Shown here: positions 9,802-17,959 of the stretch, in pieces
Numbering within the stretch: the first letter of the stretch is position 1
How the letters are laid out: every line of letters starts with the position of its first letter
Position numbers and translations under genes: made by a program
Source of the DNA: Jiangella sp. DSM 45060
Lineage (GTDB): Bacteria; Actinomycetota; Actinomycetes; Jiangellales; Jiangellaceae
Length of the DNA: 64,000 nucleotides
NCBI RefSeq assembly: GCF_900105175.1
Contig: NZ_LT629771.1
Location: 7,421,958-7,485,957, forward strand
Direction of reading: 5' to 3'
The notes under the pieces: generated by a model
Seen by the model: the letters and a program-made list of their open reading frames with translations, nothing else
Told to the model about the DNA's origin: nothing
Databases searched by the model: none

Positions 9802-9933
9802 GCTTCGTGCGGGAGACCGTCGGCTTCGTCCGGGCGGTGGGGCCGGCTTCGTGCGGGAGACCGTCGGCTTCGTCCGGGCGGTGGGGCCGGCTTCGTGCGG
9901 GAGACCGTCGGCTTCGTCCGGGCGGTGGGGCCG
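9802..9933 (+). repeat. 44-bp tandem repeat, three identical units
   Basis: Three exact 44-bp copies start at 9802, 9846 and 9890. Partial, diverged units flank them with the recurring word GGCTTCG. The array reads open in several frames only because it is GC-rich; no ribosome site or recognisable protein is present. It lies immediately upstream of a copy of the interspersed promoter-like repeat. Confidence 0.9.
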
Positions 9934-9985
9934 GCTTCGCGCGGCTCGGGCGCGAAGCGGGGCCGCTTCTCGCGGCGCGGCGAGG

Positions 9986-10008
9986 TTGTCGGTGCCCGCC
10001 CGTAGGGT
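9986..10008 (+). promoter_or_regulatory. Interspersed repeat A with RecA-NDp/PafBC-like motif
   Basis: TTGTCGGTG, 8 bp, then TAGGGT: an exact match to the actinobacterial DNA-damage promoter form tTGTCRgtg-N8-TAnnnT. It is followed by a GC-rich inverted repeat and a GGGAGG next to an ATG with no convincing gene. The motif and about 95 bp of surrounding sequence are repeated 442 bp downstream (copy B). Confidence 0.6.
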
Positions 10009-10198
10009 GGGCCCCACCCGGGCCGGGAGGGTCATGCCTACCACGCCGCCACTCGCTCGGCTCCCGTCCACCACCACTCCCGCTCGCGCGCCGGCGGTGA
10101 ACGGTCAGCGGCTAGATGTACCCGGCCGTGAGGTTGGTTGCGGGCGGCGCGACAGCTTCGCGCGGGAGGGCGTCGGCTTCGCACTGGCGGCCCGGGAC

Positions 10199-10404
10199 AG
10201 ACTCGCGCGGGCGGACCGGCGGCCCGCCGGCTTCGGGCGCGAGGCGGGGCTGCTTCGCGCGGGCGGACGGGCGGCCCGCCGGCTTTGGGCGTGAGGCGGG
10301 GCTGCTTCGCGCGGGCGGACGGGCGGCCCGCCGGCTTTGGGCGTGAGGCGGGGCTGCTTCGCGCGGGCGGACGGGCGGCCGCCGGCTTCGGGCGCGAAGC
10401 GGGG
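10199..10404 (+). repeat. 52-bp tandem repeat, about four units
   Basis: Units with a 52-bp period (the word CTGCTTCGCGC recurs at 10250, 10302 and 10354) run up to the second interspersed repeat. Outer units are diverged. The sequence shares the GGCTTCGGGCGCGA words of the 44-bp array, so both arrays probably share an origin. No gene is supported in 9486-10587 apart from these repeats. Confidence 0.85.
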
Positions 10405-10427
10405 CAGCTGCGCACGGCGCGGCGAGG

Positions 10428-10450
10428 TTGTCGGTGCCCGCCCGTAGGGT
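10428..10450 (+). promoter_or_regulatory. Interspersed repeat B with RecA-NDp/PafBC-like motif
   Basis: The motif is identical to copy A (TTGTCGGTG-N8-TAGGGT), with the same flanks for about 95 bp. Downstream lies 137 bp of gene-free sequence and then the 3' end of a gene on the other strand, so the motif drives no visible gene. Confidence 0.6.
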
Positions 10451-10587
10451 GGGCCCCACCCGGGCCGGGAGGGGCCTACCTACCACGGCGCAACTCGCGC
10501 GGCCCGCATCCACCGCCCGTCCAGGCGCCCGGCCGGGACGCAACGCCCAGCCAGGACAATGCGCCCAGCCGGGCCACAGCGCTCTCC

Positions 10588-11496
10588 CTAAGTCCCGCCC
10601 GAACCAGGCGGAGCGTGCCGTTCCACCGCGACGACCTGGCCGTGGTCGTGGTGGACCACAGCGAACGCGGCCGGCTCGAGGCCGCCATCGGCGTCGGCGC
10701 CGGCGGCCTCGAAGAGCAGCGGCAGCACCGGGCGGTGCGAGCACACGACGGCCGCGCCGTTGCGTAGCAGCGACGTGATGAGCTCCGCGGCCGGGTGCTG
10801 GCCGGCGGTCACCCGCAGACTCTCCTCCGACAGATGCGGCTCCAACTCGACGACCAGACCCAGCTTGCGGGCGAACGGGCGCACCGTCTCGGCGCACCGT
10901 ACGGCGTCGCTGGACAGCACGCGCCGCGGGCTGAGCGTCGCGAGCGCCTCGCCGAGCGGCTCGACATCGGCGAGGCCGTCCGGCGCCAGCGGCCGTTCGA
11001 GGTCCGGGCCGGACCACGATGACCGGGACACCGCCTTGGCGTGGCGCAGCAGCACCAGCGCGGTGGTGCGCAGCGGCCCGGCCAGCGCGGCCTCGACGAG
11101 GTCCGCGTCACGCTCGTGGGTCAGCCGCCGGACCGCCTCGTCGGCGGGCAGGAACACCACCTCGTCGACCTCGTGGTCGGGCAGCCGCGGCGCCGCGTGC
11201 GGGTCGGCCTCGGCCAGCCAGTAGTGCACCGTCTTCGGCCGGCCGGCGACGGGATAGTGCTGCTGCGGCAGCGGCCGGCCCAGCGTCACCCGGTGCCCCG
11301 TCTCCTCGAACACCTCGCGGACTGCGCACACCAGCAGCGACTCGCCCGGCTCCCGTTTCCCCTTGGGCAGCGACCAGTCGTCGTACCGGGGACGGTGGAC
11401 GAGGCACAGCTCGACCCCGCCGTCGGGCCGCGCGCGCCAGAGCACGGCCCCGGCGGCGAGCACCGGGCCGCGCCTGGACGTCACGGTTCCATCCAT
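10588..11496 (-). CDS. Nudix hydrolase / SixA-type histidine phosphatase fusion (MutT1-like)
   Basis: The 302-residue protein begins at the ATG at 11496, overlapping the CHAD gene by 16 bp. Residues about 8-140 form a Nudix domain with box GKREPGESLLVCAVREVFEETG (G-x5-E-x7-R-E-x2-E-E-x-G). Residues about 150-285 form a histidine phosphatase with the RHA(K) motif (LLRHAKAVS) and a second catalytic His in CSHRPV. This architecture matches mycobacterial MutT1, which acts on 8-oxo-dGTP, diadenosine polyphosphates and related nucleotides. It ends the ppk-CHAD-nudix set. Longer upstream reading is a shadow of the CHAD gene. Confidence 0.9.
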   Translation of the reverse strand: MDGTVTSRRGPVLAAGAVLWRARPDGGVELCLVHRPRYDDWSLPKGKREPGESLLVCAVREVFEETGHRVTLGRPLPQQHYPVAGRPKTVHYWLAEADPHAAPRLPDHEVDEVVFLPADEAVRRLTHERDADLVEAALAGPLRTTALVLLRHAKAVSRSSWSGPDLERPLAPDGLADVEPLGEALATLSPRRVLSSDAVRCAETVRPFARKLGLVVELEPHLSEESLRVTAGQHPAAELITSLLRNGAAVVCSHRPVLPLLFEAAGADADGGLEPAAFAVVHHDHGQVVAVERHAPPGSGGT

Positions 11497-13025
11497 CGGC
11501 GCCACTTCGCCCGTCGCACGTGCCGCCAGGTGTCCGCGAACGCCGCGCGCGCGGCGTGCACGTGGGCCCGCTCGTTCGAGGCCAGCACGCCGAGCGCGAA
11601 CGCGACGTCGGCGGAGGCGTGCTCGGAGTTGGCCAGCTCGCGGGCACGGGCGGCGGCCAGCGCGGCGTCTTGGTGCTCGCCCAGGACCTCGGTGACCTTC
11701 TCGAGCTGCTTGGCGAACGCCTTCGCGCCGGAACCGAGCACGGGCGCGACGGCCTCGGCGGCGTAGCGGGCGCGCTTCGCGGCCAGCCGGGCGACGTGCC
11801 AATCGTCGTCGGGAGAGGCGTCGGTGAGGTCGTCGGCCGCGCCCGCGAGCTTCGCCCACGCCTTCGCGACCAGCCCCGGCAGGACGTCGCGGGCGGGACG
11901 CTCGGCGTCGGCGCGGGTCAGTGGCTGGGCGACGGCGCGGACCAGGCTGTCGTGCAGGGCGAGGTAGCGGTGGTCGTCGAGCAGCTCGCCGACCCGGATG
12001 CGAGCGTCGGCCACCGAGCCGCCCAGCACCTCGGCCAGCAGCTGCTTCACCTCGGTGGCGGGAAGGTCCGGCGGGAGGTCGCCGCAGTGGCGCTCCAGCC
12101 GCTCGCGCAGCACGTCACCCTCGCGCAGCTCACCCAGCGAGCGGGCGAACCACGCCAGCTCGGCGCGCAGCTCCTCGGCCCACGGCCGGTCCAGGAGCGG
12201 CCGGAACGTGCGCAGCCCGCTGCGCAACCGGCGCGCGGCCACCCGCAGCTGGTGGACGGCCTCGGGATCGGCCGGCTCGCGGCGGAACGCGACGTCGGCC
12301 GCGCGCAGCGCCCGCACGTGCAGCGCGAGGTACGCGACGAGCGCGTCGTGGGCCGGGTCCTTGGGCCGCGGCACCGGCAGCTCCGGCACCTCCGGCGGCG
12401 CCGCAGCGTTGGGACCGAGCGCCCGGACCACCTTGGCGACGAACTCGCCGCCGACCGCGCCGGCCTCCGTCAGCGCCGCCGCGACGGTCGCGATGAGCGG
12501 GCCGCCGCGGCGCTCTTCCAGCTCCAGCTCGCGGAACCGGGCGGCGACGGCGCCGTCGGCCCCGACCACGTGGACGGTGTCGTCGACCAGCTCGCCGGCG
12601 TCGCCGTCGCCGTCGGCGGCGCGGATCAACTGCCGCGCCCGCGTCGTGCGCAGCGTCGAGACCAGCCGCAGCGGCTCCGTCCGCGTGATCACCCGGACCA
12701 GCGCGGTCAGCGCTAGCGGCGGGACGTCACCGGCGTCGAGCGGCAGCCGCACCTCGTCGCGGGCGCCGACGCCACCGGCCGGCAGCTTCAGGTGCCAGCC
12801 TTCGTCGTCGCCGCCGCGACGGCGCAAGGTGATGCCCTCGCGGGCCAGCCGGAGGTCGTCGGTGTCGTAGTAGGCCGATTCCAGCTCGACGACGCCGAGG
12901 TCGTCGACGCCGCCCACGCCGGGCAGGGTGGAGAGGTCGGGGATGCGGAACAGTCCGTGCACGCGGAACTTCTGCTCGACCTCACGCGCGGTGTGCGGCC
13001 GGGCGGTCTGCTCCGCACGGTTCAC
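11481..13025 (-). CDS. CYTH-CHAD domain protein
   Basis: The start is the GTG at 13025, overlapping the ppk stop as GTGA, so the two are translationally coupled; a much longer open frame upstream is only a ppk shadow. The 514-residue product has an N-terminal CYTH (triphosphate tunnel) domain, residues about 10-200, with the EVEQKFRV entry motif, and a C-terminal CHAD domain, about 220-505, rich in His/Arg helices ([24 protein letters not shown] motif). CHAD domains bind inorganic polyphosphate and CYTH domains hydrolyse or bind triphosphates. Coupling to ppk supports a polyphosphate role, but the exact activity is unknown. Confidence 0.92.
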   Translation of the reverse strand: MNRAEQTARPHTAREVEQKFRVHGLFRIPDLSTLPGVGGVDDLGVVELESAYYDTDDLRLAREGITLRRRGGDDEGWHLKLPAGGVGARDEVRLPLDAGDVPPLALTALVRVITRTEPLRLVSTLRTTRARQLIRAADGDGDAGELVDDTVHVVGADGAVAARFRELELEERRGGPLIATVAAALTEAGAVGGEFVAKVVRALGPNAAAPPEVPELPVPRPKDPAHDALVAYLALHVRALRAADVAFRREPADPEAVHQLRVAARRLRSGLRTFRPLLDRPWAEELRAELAWFARSLGELREGDVLRERLERHCGDLPPDLPATEVKQLLAEVLGGSVADARIRVGELLDDHRYLALHDSLVRAVAQPLTRADAERPARDVLPGLVAKAWAKLAGAADDLTDASPDDDWHVARLAAKRARYAAEAVAPVLGSGAKAFAKQLEKVTEVLGEHQDAALAAARARELANSEHASADVAFALGVLASNERAHVHAARAAFADTWRHVRRAKWRRWMEP

Positions 13026-15097
13026 GTGGTGGACCTCCGGCGCTGTTTGCGTTCGATGAGCACCTGTTGCATGTCGGACAGCGGTTGGCCGTCGGGGTCG
13101 GTGTGCACGCGGTCCCACGTCCCGTCGGGGCGCAGGTGCCAGGACGCCGTCCCGGGATCGAAGGCGAGGTCGAACAGGCCCTCGACCTCGTGACGGTGCT
13201 CCGTCCGGCTCAGCCGCACCAGCGCCTCGACGCGGCGGTCGAGGTTGCGGTGCATGAGGTCGCCCGAGCCGATCCAGTGCTCGGCGTCGCCGCCGTTCTC
13301 GAACGAGTAGACGCGCGAGTGCTCGAGGAACCGGCCGAGGATGCTGCGCACCCGCACGTTCTCGGACAGCCCGGGCACGCCGGCCCGGATGCTGCAGATG
13401 CCGCGCACCCAGATGTCGATGGGCACGCCCGCCTCGGACGCCTCGTACAGCGCGTCGATGATCGCCTCGTCGACGATGCTGTTCATCTTGAACCGGATGC
13501 GGGCCGGGAGTCCGGCGCGGTGGTGCTCGATCTCGCGCTGGATGCGGTCGACGATGCCGCCGCGCAGCGCGTGCGGCGCCACCAGCAGCCGCTTGTAGTC
13601 GGACTCCAGCGAATAGCCGGACAGCGTGTTGAACAGGTGGTTGAGGTCTTCGGCGACGTCGGCGTCGGCGGTGAGCAGGCCCATGTCCTCGTAGATGCGG
13701 GCCGTGCGCGGATGGTAGTTGCCGGTGCCGATGTGGCTGTAGCGCTGGATGCCGCCGGCTTCGTCGCGCACCACCAGGCACAGCTTGCAGTGCGTCTTCA
13801 GCCCGACCAGGCCGTACACGACGTGGACGCCGGCCTGCTCGAGCTTGCGCGCCCAGGTGATGTTGGCCTGCTCGTCGAAGCGCGCCTTGATCTCGACCAC
13901 GGCGAGCACCTGCTTGCCCGCCTCGGCGGCGTCGATCAGCGCGTCGACGATGGGGGAGTCGCCGCTGGTGCGGTAGAGCGTCTGCTTGATCGCCAGCACC
14001 CGGGGGTCGGCGGCGGCCTGCTCGACGAAGCGCTGCACGCTGGTGGAGAACGAGTCGTACGGGTGGTGCACCAGCACGTCGGCCTTCGAGATGGCCGCGA
14101 ACATGTCCGCCGGCGACGCCGACTCGACGTCGCGGAGATCGCGGTGGGTGGCCGGCAGGAACGGCCGGTAGCGCAACTCGGCGCGGTCGAGGTCGGCGAT
14201 GGCGTTGAGGCCGGTGAGGTCGAGCGGGCCGGGCAGCATGAACGTCTCGCCGTCGCTGACGCCGAGCTCGCGTTGCAACAGGTCGAGGACGTGCGGGTCG
14301 ACGGTCTCCTCGACCTCGAGCCGGACCGCCGGGCCGAACCGCCGCCGCATGAGCTCGCGCTCCATGGCGGTCAGCAGGTTCTCGGCGTCGTCCTCCTCGA
14401 CCTCGACGTCCTCGTTGCGGGTGACCCGGAACATGTGGTGCTGCAGCACCTCCATGCCCGGGAACAGTTGCGCGAGGTGCGCGGCGATGACGTCCTCGAG
14501 CGGCACGAACCGCTGCTCGGCCACCGGCAGGAAGCGCGGGAAGTTCGGCGGCACCTTGACCCGGGCGAAGTGTTCGGTCGAGTTGCGCGGGTTGCGCACG
14601 ACGACGGCGAGGTTCAGCGACAGCCCGGAGATGTACGGGAACGGATGGGCGGGGTCGACGGCCAGCGGGGTCAGCACGGGGAAGATCCGCTCGCTGAACA
14701 GCCGCCGCAGCCTGACGTGCTCGGCGTCGTCGAGGTCGTCCCACCGGGCGATGTCGATGCCCTCCTTGACCAGCGCCGGCAGCACGTCGCTGCGGAAGCA
14801 CTTGGTCTGCCGGGCCATCAGCTCGCGGGTGCGTTCGAGCGTGCGCTCGTGCACCTCGCGCGGCATCATGCCGCTGACCGACGGGAACGCGACGCCGGCC
14901 GCCATGCGCCGCTTCAGCCCGGCCACGCGGATCATGTAGAACTCGTCGAGATTGCTGGAGAAGATGGCCAGGAACCGGGCGCGTTCCAGCAGCGGGACGT
15001 CGGGGTCCTCGGCCAGTTCGAGCACGCGGTGGTTGAAGGCGAGCCACGACAACTCGCGGTCGAGATAGCGCTCTTCCGGCTTGGTCGGTTCCGCCAT
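13022..15097 (-). CDS. ppk: Polyphosphate kinase 1
   Basis: It reversibly transfers the ATP gamma-phosphate to polyphosphate. The start is set at the ATG at 15097 ([19 protein letters not shown]), where the conserved Ppk N-terminus begins; a frame open to 15127 would add ten unlikely residues and cover a PHO-like half-site. The 691 residues show [30 protein letters not shown], the autophosphorylated-His region [13 protein letters not shown] with [10 protein letters not shown], and the second His region [13 protein letters not shown]. It is the first gene of a coupled set with CYTH-CHAD and the Nudix/SixA gene. Confidence 0.97.
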   Translation of the reverse strand: MAEPTKPEERYLDRELSWLAFNHRVLELAEDPDVPLLERARFLAIFSSNLDEFYMIRVAGLKRRMAAGVAFPSVSGMMPREVHERTLERTRELMARQTKCFRSDVLPALVKEGIDIARWDDLDDAEHVRLRRLFSERIFPVLTPLAVDPAHPFPYISGLSLNLAVVVRNPRNSTEHFARVKVPPNFPRFLPVAEQRFVPLEDVIAAHLAQLFPGMEVLQHHMFRVTRNEDVEVEEDDAENLLTAMERELMRRRFGPAVRLEVEETVDPHVLDLLQRELGVSDGETFMLPGPLDLTGLNAIADLDRAELRYRPFLPATHRDLRDVESASPADMFAAISKADVLVHHPYDSFSTSVQRFVEQAAADPRVLAIKQTLYRTSGDSPIVDALIDAAEAGKQVLAVVEIKARFDEQANITWARKLEQAGVHVVYGLVGLKTHCKLCLVVRDEAGGIQRYSHIGTGNYHPRTARIYEDMGLLTADADVAEDLNHLFNTLSGYSLESDYKRLLVAPHALRGGIVDRIQREIEHHRAGLPARIRFKMNSIVDEAIIDALYEASEAGVPIDIWVRGICSIRAGVPGLSENVRVRSILGRFLEHSRVYSFENGGDAEHWIGSGDLMHRNLDRRVEALVRLSRTEHRHEVEGLFDLAFDPGTASWHLRPDGTWDRVHTDPDGQPLSDMQQVLIERKQRRRSTT

Positions 15098-15114
15098 GTC
15101 CCCATGCTGACACG

Positions 15115-15125
15115 GGCGAGTGAAC
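15115..15125 (-). promoter_or_regulatory. Single PHO-like half-site before ppk
   Basis: GTTCACTCGCC on the minus strand fits one 11-bp PHO-box unit and lies 18 bp before the ppk start. The neighbouring 11 bp do not give a second unit in register, so PhoP control of ppk is only a possibility. Confidence 0.3.
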
Positions 15126-15143
15126 ACTGGGTAGCGGCGATGA

Positions 15144-15788
15144 TCAGGACTTCAGATAGGCGAGGACGGCCAGCACGCGGCGGTGCCCGGTGTCGCCGTG
15201 CGCCAGGCCGAGTTTGGCGAAGATGTTGCGGATGTGTTTGCTCACCGCGGTCTCGGTGACCACCAGCCGCGCCGCGATGTCGGGGTTGGCCAGGCCCTCG
15301 GCCATCAGCGCCAGCACCTCGCGCTCGCGCGGGGTGAGGCTGCGGATGGGGTCGTCGGCGCGGCGGCGGACCATGAGTTGCGAGACCACCTCGGGGTCCA
15401 TGACGGTGCCGCCGCGGGCCACCCGGTGCAGCGCGTCGAGGAACTGCTCGACCTTGCCGACCCGCTCCTTGAGCAGGTAGCCGACGCCGTCGGCGCCGTT
15501 GGCCAGCAACTCGGTGGCATAGCTGTCCTCGACGTAGGCGGACAGCACGAGGACGGGCAGCCCGGGCCGCTCGCGCCGGGCCGCTGCGGCCGCCTCGATG
15601 CCCTCGGCCTTGAAGTCGGGCGGCAGCCGCACGTCGACGACGGCGGCATCGGGCCGCTCGGCGCGCACCGCCGCGAGGAAGTCGACGGGGTTGTCGACGG
15701 CGGCGGCCACCTCGATGCCCTCGCCGGCCAGCAGCAGCACCAGACCCTCGCGCAGCAGGGTGTCGTCCTCGGCGATCACGACGCGCAC
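15144..15788 (-). CDS. NarL/LuxR-family response regulator
   Basis: The GTG at 15788 starts the receiver domain ([15 protein letters not shown]) and lies inside the 3' end of the kinase gene (13-bp overlap). Receiver residues 1-120 have the acidic pair EDD and the phospho-acceptor Asp in [11 protein letters not shown] LuxR-type HTH (about 150-205) has [23 protein letters not shown] and [10 protein letters not shown]. The cognate kinase is directly upstream. The divergent ABC exporter is the most likely target, as for many such systems, but no binding site was identified. Confidence 0.94.
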   Translation of the reverse strand: MRVVIAEDDTLLREGLVLLLAGEGIEVAAAVDNPVDFLAAVRAERPDAAVVDVRLPPDFKAEGIEAAAAARRERPGLPVLVLSAYVEDSYATELLANGADGVGYLLKERVGKVEQFLDALHRVARGGTVMDPEVVSQLMVRRRADDPIRSLTPREREVLALMAEGLANPDIAARLVVTETAVSKHIRNIFAKLGLAHGDTGHRRVLAVLAYLKS

Positions 15789-17086
15789 GGGATCACCGCC
15801 TCGACCACCGTGGGGCCGCCGAGCGGGCTGGTCACCGAGGTGTGCCCGTCGAACGCGGCGACCCGGCGGCGGATGCCGGCCAGCCCGCTGCCGCCGGACT
15901 CGTCGGCGCCGCCGTGGCCGTCGTCGCGAACCTGGATCACCAGCGTCTCCTCGTCGCCCCGGACGGCCGGGGGCCGCAGTGTCAGCGTCACGTCGACGTG
16001 GTCGGCGCCGCTGTGCTTCGAGGCGTTCGTCAGCGCCTCGGCGACGACGAAGTACGCGGCCGCCTCGAGCGCGGCGGGCAGCCGGCGCAACCGGTCGACG
16101 CGCAGCGTGCACGGTATGGCGCAGCGGGCCGCCAGCGCCGCCAGCGCGCCGTCGAGGCCGCGCTCGGCCAGCACGGGCGGGTAGATGGTGCGGACGACAT
16201 CGCGCAGCTCGGTGAGCGCGTCGCCGGCCTGGTTCTGCGCCTGGAGCAGCAACGGCAGGGCGGACGTGGGGTCGCGGCGCAGCGCCCGTTCGGCGATGCC
16301 GAGGTGCATGATGACGCCCATCAGACGGTTCTGGGTGCCGTCGTGGAGGTCGCGCTCGATGCGCCGCAGCTCGGCGCCGTGCGCCTCGAGCGCGGCCGCG
16401 CGGGTGGCCGTCAGCTCCGTGACGCGTTCGGACAGCCGCGCGTCCTTCGTCGGCCGTAGCAGCTGGCCGGCCACCCCTGCCTGCCACCTGGCCAGCAGCG
16501 GCACCAGCGTCAGCGTCAGCACCAGCCAGCCGAAGCCGAGCGGCAGCATGCCCAGCGCACCGGCCCAGGACGTCACCGGGTACGGCGACTGGACGGGGTC
16601 GTCCGCCGGCATCGCCGACCAGTAGATGGGCACCACGGCGGCGTTGACGACGCTCAACGGCAGCAGCACCGCCACGACGCCGACGACCAGCCCGGTGAGG
16701 CCGTGGAACAGCACCCAGGCGACGTCGCGCCAGGTGGCGGGGTCGGCGAGCAGCGTGCGGGTGGCGACCTTCGGCGCGGCGGCGCCGGGCCCGGGCGCGT
16801 CCGGGGTGGCCTCGTCGGTCGTGCGCGGAGGGTCGGGGGACGTGTAGGGCCGCGGGACCGGGCGGCCGGTGTAGGTCGCGACGCGGTGGCGCTCGTCGCC
16901 GGCCCAGCGGCGCACCGCCCGCACCGTGGACGGGATGGCCAGCCAGCCCACGCCGACGAGTGTGAACGCGGCCACCAGCAGCACGCGGATGAGCAGGACG
17001 AGCGCCACCGCCGAGCTGACGAGACCGCGCAGCAGGAACGGCAGCGCCCGCCGCGTCGCCCGGTACGCCGCTCGCACTCTGTCCAT
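15776..17086 (-). CDS. Sensor histidine kinase, NarL-partner type
   Basis: The 436-residue membrane kinase has about four hydrophobic segments in residues 15-185 (a double-pair sensor region common in actinomycetes), a HisKA_3 dimerisation helix with the phosphorylated His in RIERDLHDGTQNRL, and an HATPase_c domain with N-box ALTNASKHS and DDGHGG / SGLAGIRRRV glycine boxes. The signal is unknown. It is transcribed away from the ABC exporter at 17219 and its stop lies within the response regulator gene. Confidence 0.94.
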   Translation of the reverse strand: MDRVRAAYRATRRALPFLLRGLVSSAVALVLLIRVLLVAAFTLVGVGWLAIPSTVRAVRRWAGDERHRVATYTGRPVPRPYTSPDPPRTTDEATPDAPGPGAAAPKVATRTLLADPATWRDVAWVLFHGLTGLVVGVVAVLLPLSVVNAAVVPIYWSAMPADDPVQSPYPVTSWAGALGMLPLGFGWLVLTLTLVPLLARWQAGVAGQLLRPTKDARLSERVTELTATRAAALEAHGAELRRIERDLHDGTQNRLMGVIMHLGIAERALRRDPTSALPLLLQAQNQAGDALTELRDVVRTIYPPVLAERGLDGALAALAARCAIPCTLRVDRLRRLPAALEAAAYFVVAEALTNASKHSGADHVDVTLTLRPPAVRGDEETLVIQVRDDGHGGADESGGSGLAGIRRRVAAFDGHTSVTSPLGGPTVVEAVIPCAS

Positions 17087-17218
17087 GTGTTCAGCATGCC
17101 CGAGCGAGCGCCGCCAGACGGTATACCCAGCACCACCATTGATCGGGGCGCCAGCGGGATCGTTCCCGCCGCCCTCGATCCATAACGTCGTGACCAGGCC
17201 CTACAAGGAGGACGCGAC

Positions 17219-17959
17219 GTGCACACCATGACGGCACCGGCGGTCCGGCTCGACGCCGTGACCAAGATCTACGGCAGCGGCGAACAGCGGGTCACGGCGC
17301 TGCGCGAGGTCGGCGTCGACCTCGCCATCGGCACCTTCACCGCGGTCATGGGCCCGTCCGGGTCCGGCAAGAGCACGTTCCTGCACTGCGCGGCCGGGCT
17401 CGACCGGCCGACGTCGGGCTCGGTCCGGCTGGGCGACACCGAGCTGTCGACACTGTCCGACAACGAGCTGACGGTGGTCCGCCGCGACCGCATCGGCTTC
17501 GTGTTCCAGGCTTACAACCTGCTGTCGTCGCTGACGGTCGAAGACAACGTGTCGCTGCCGCTGCGGCTGGCCGGACGCGAGATCGACGCCGGCTGGATCG
17601 CCCGCGTGGCCGGGTCGGTCGGCCTCGGCGACCACCTCCAGCGCCGCCCGGCCCAGCTCTCCGGCGGCCAGCAGCAGCGGGTCGCCATCGCGCGGGCGCT
17701 GGTCACCCAGCCCGACGCGGTCTTCGCCGACGAACCCACCGGCGCGCTCGACACCCGCACCGGGCGGCAGGTGCTCGAGCTGCTGCGCCGCATCGTCGAC
17801 GACAGCGGCCAGACGGTCGTCATGGTCACGCACGACCCTGTCGCGGCGTCGTTCGCCGACCGCGTGCTGTTCCTGGCCGACGGCCGGGTCACCGGGGTCA
17901 TGGACGCGCCGACGGCCGAGCTGGTGGCCGAGCGCATGACGAAGCTCGGGGCGTGGTGA
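17219..17959 (+). CDS. ABC transporter ATP-binding protein, MacB/LolD type
   Basis: GTG at 17219 is preferred over ATG at 17228 because AAGGAGG lies 8 nt upstream of the GTG. The 246-residue ATPase has Walker A GPSGSGKST, signature [15 protein letters not shown], and Walker B VFADEPTGALD, the last typical of the MacB/FtsE/LolD subgroup. It overlaps the following permease gene. It faces a two-component system across a 133-bp intergenic region, a layout common for antimicrobial-peptide or envelope-stress exporters. Confidence 0.93.
   Translation: MHTMTAPAVRLDAVTKIYGSGEQRVTALREVGVDLAIGTFTAVMGPSGSGKSTFLHCAAGLDRPTSGSVRLGDTELSTLSDNELTVVRRDRIGFVFQAYNLLSSLTVEDNVSLPLRLAGREIDAGWIARVAGSVGLGDHLQRRPAQLSGGQQQRVAIARALVTQPDAVFADEPTGALDTRTGRQVLELLRRIVDDSGQTVVMVTHDPVAASFADRVLFLADGRVTGVMDAPTAELVAERMTKLGAW

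Noticed and set aside
9686..10587. Small proteins starting after repeats A or B
   Set aside because: ATG at about 10033 follows a GGGAGGG, but the frame crosses the minisatellite and has no recognisable or conserved-looking sequence.
13026..15113. Extension of the CHAD frame across ppk (total 1210 codons)
   Set aside because: The N-terminal 690 codons are an out-of-frame reading of ppk; homology begins only at the GTG at 13025.
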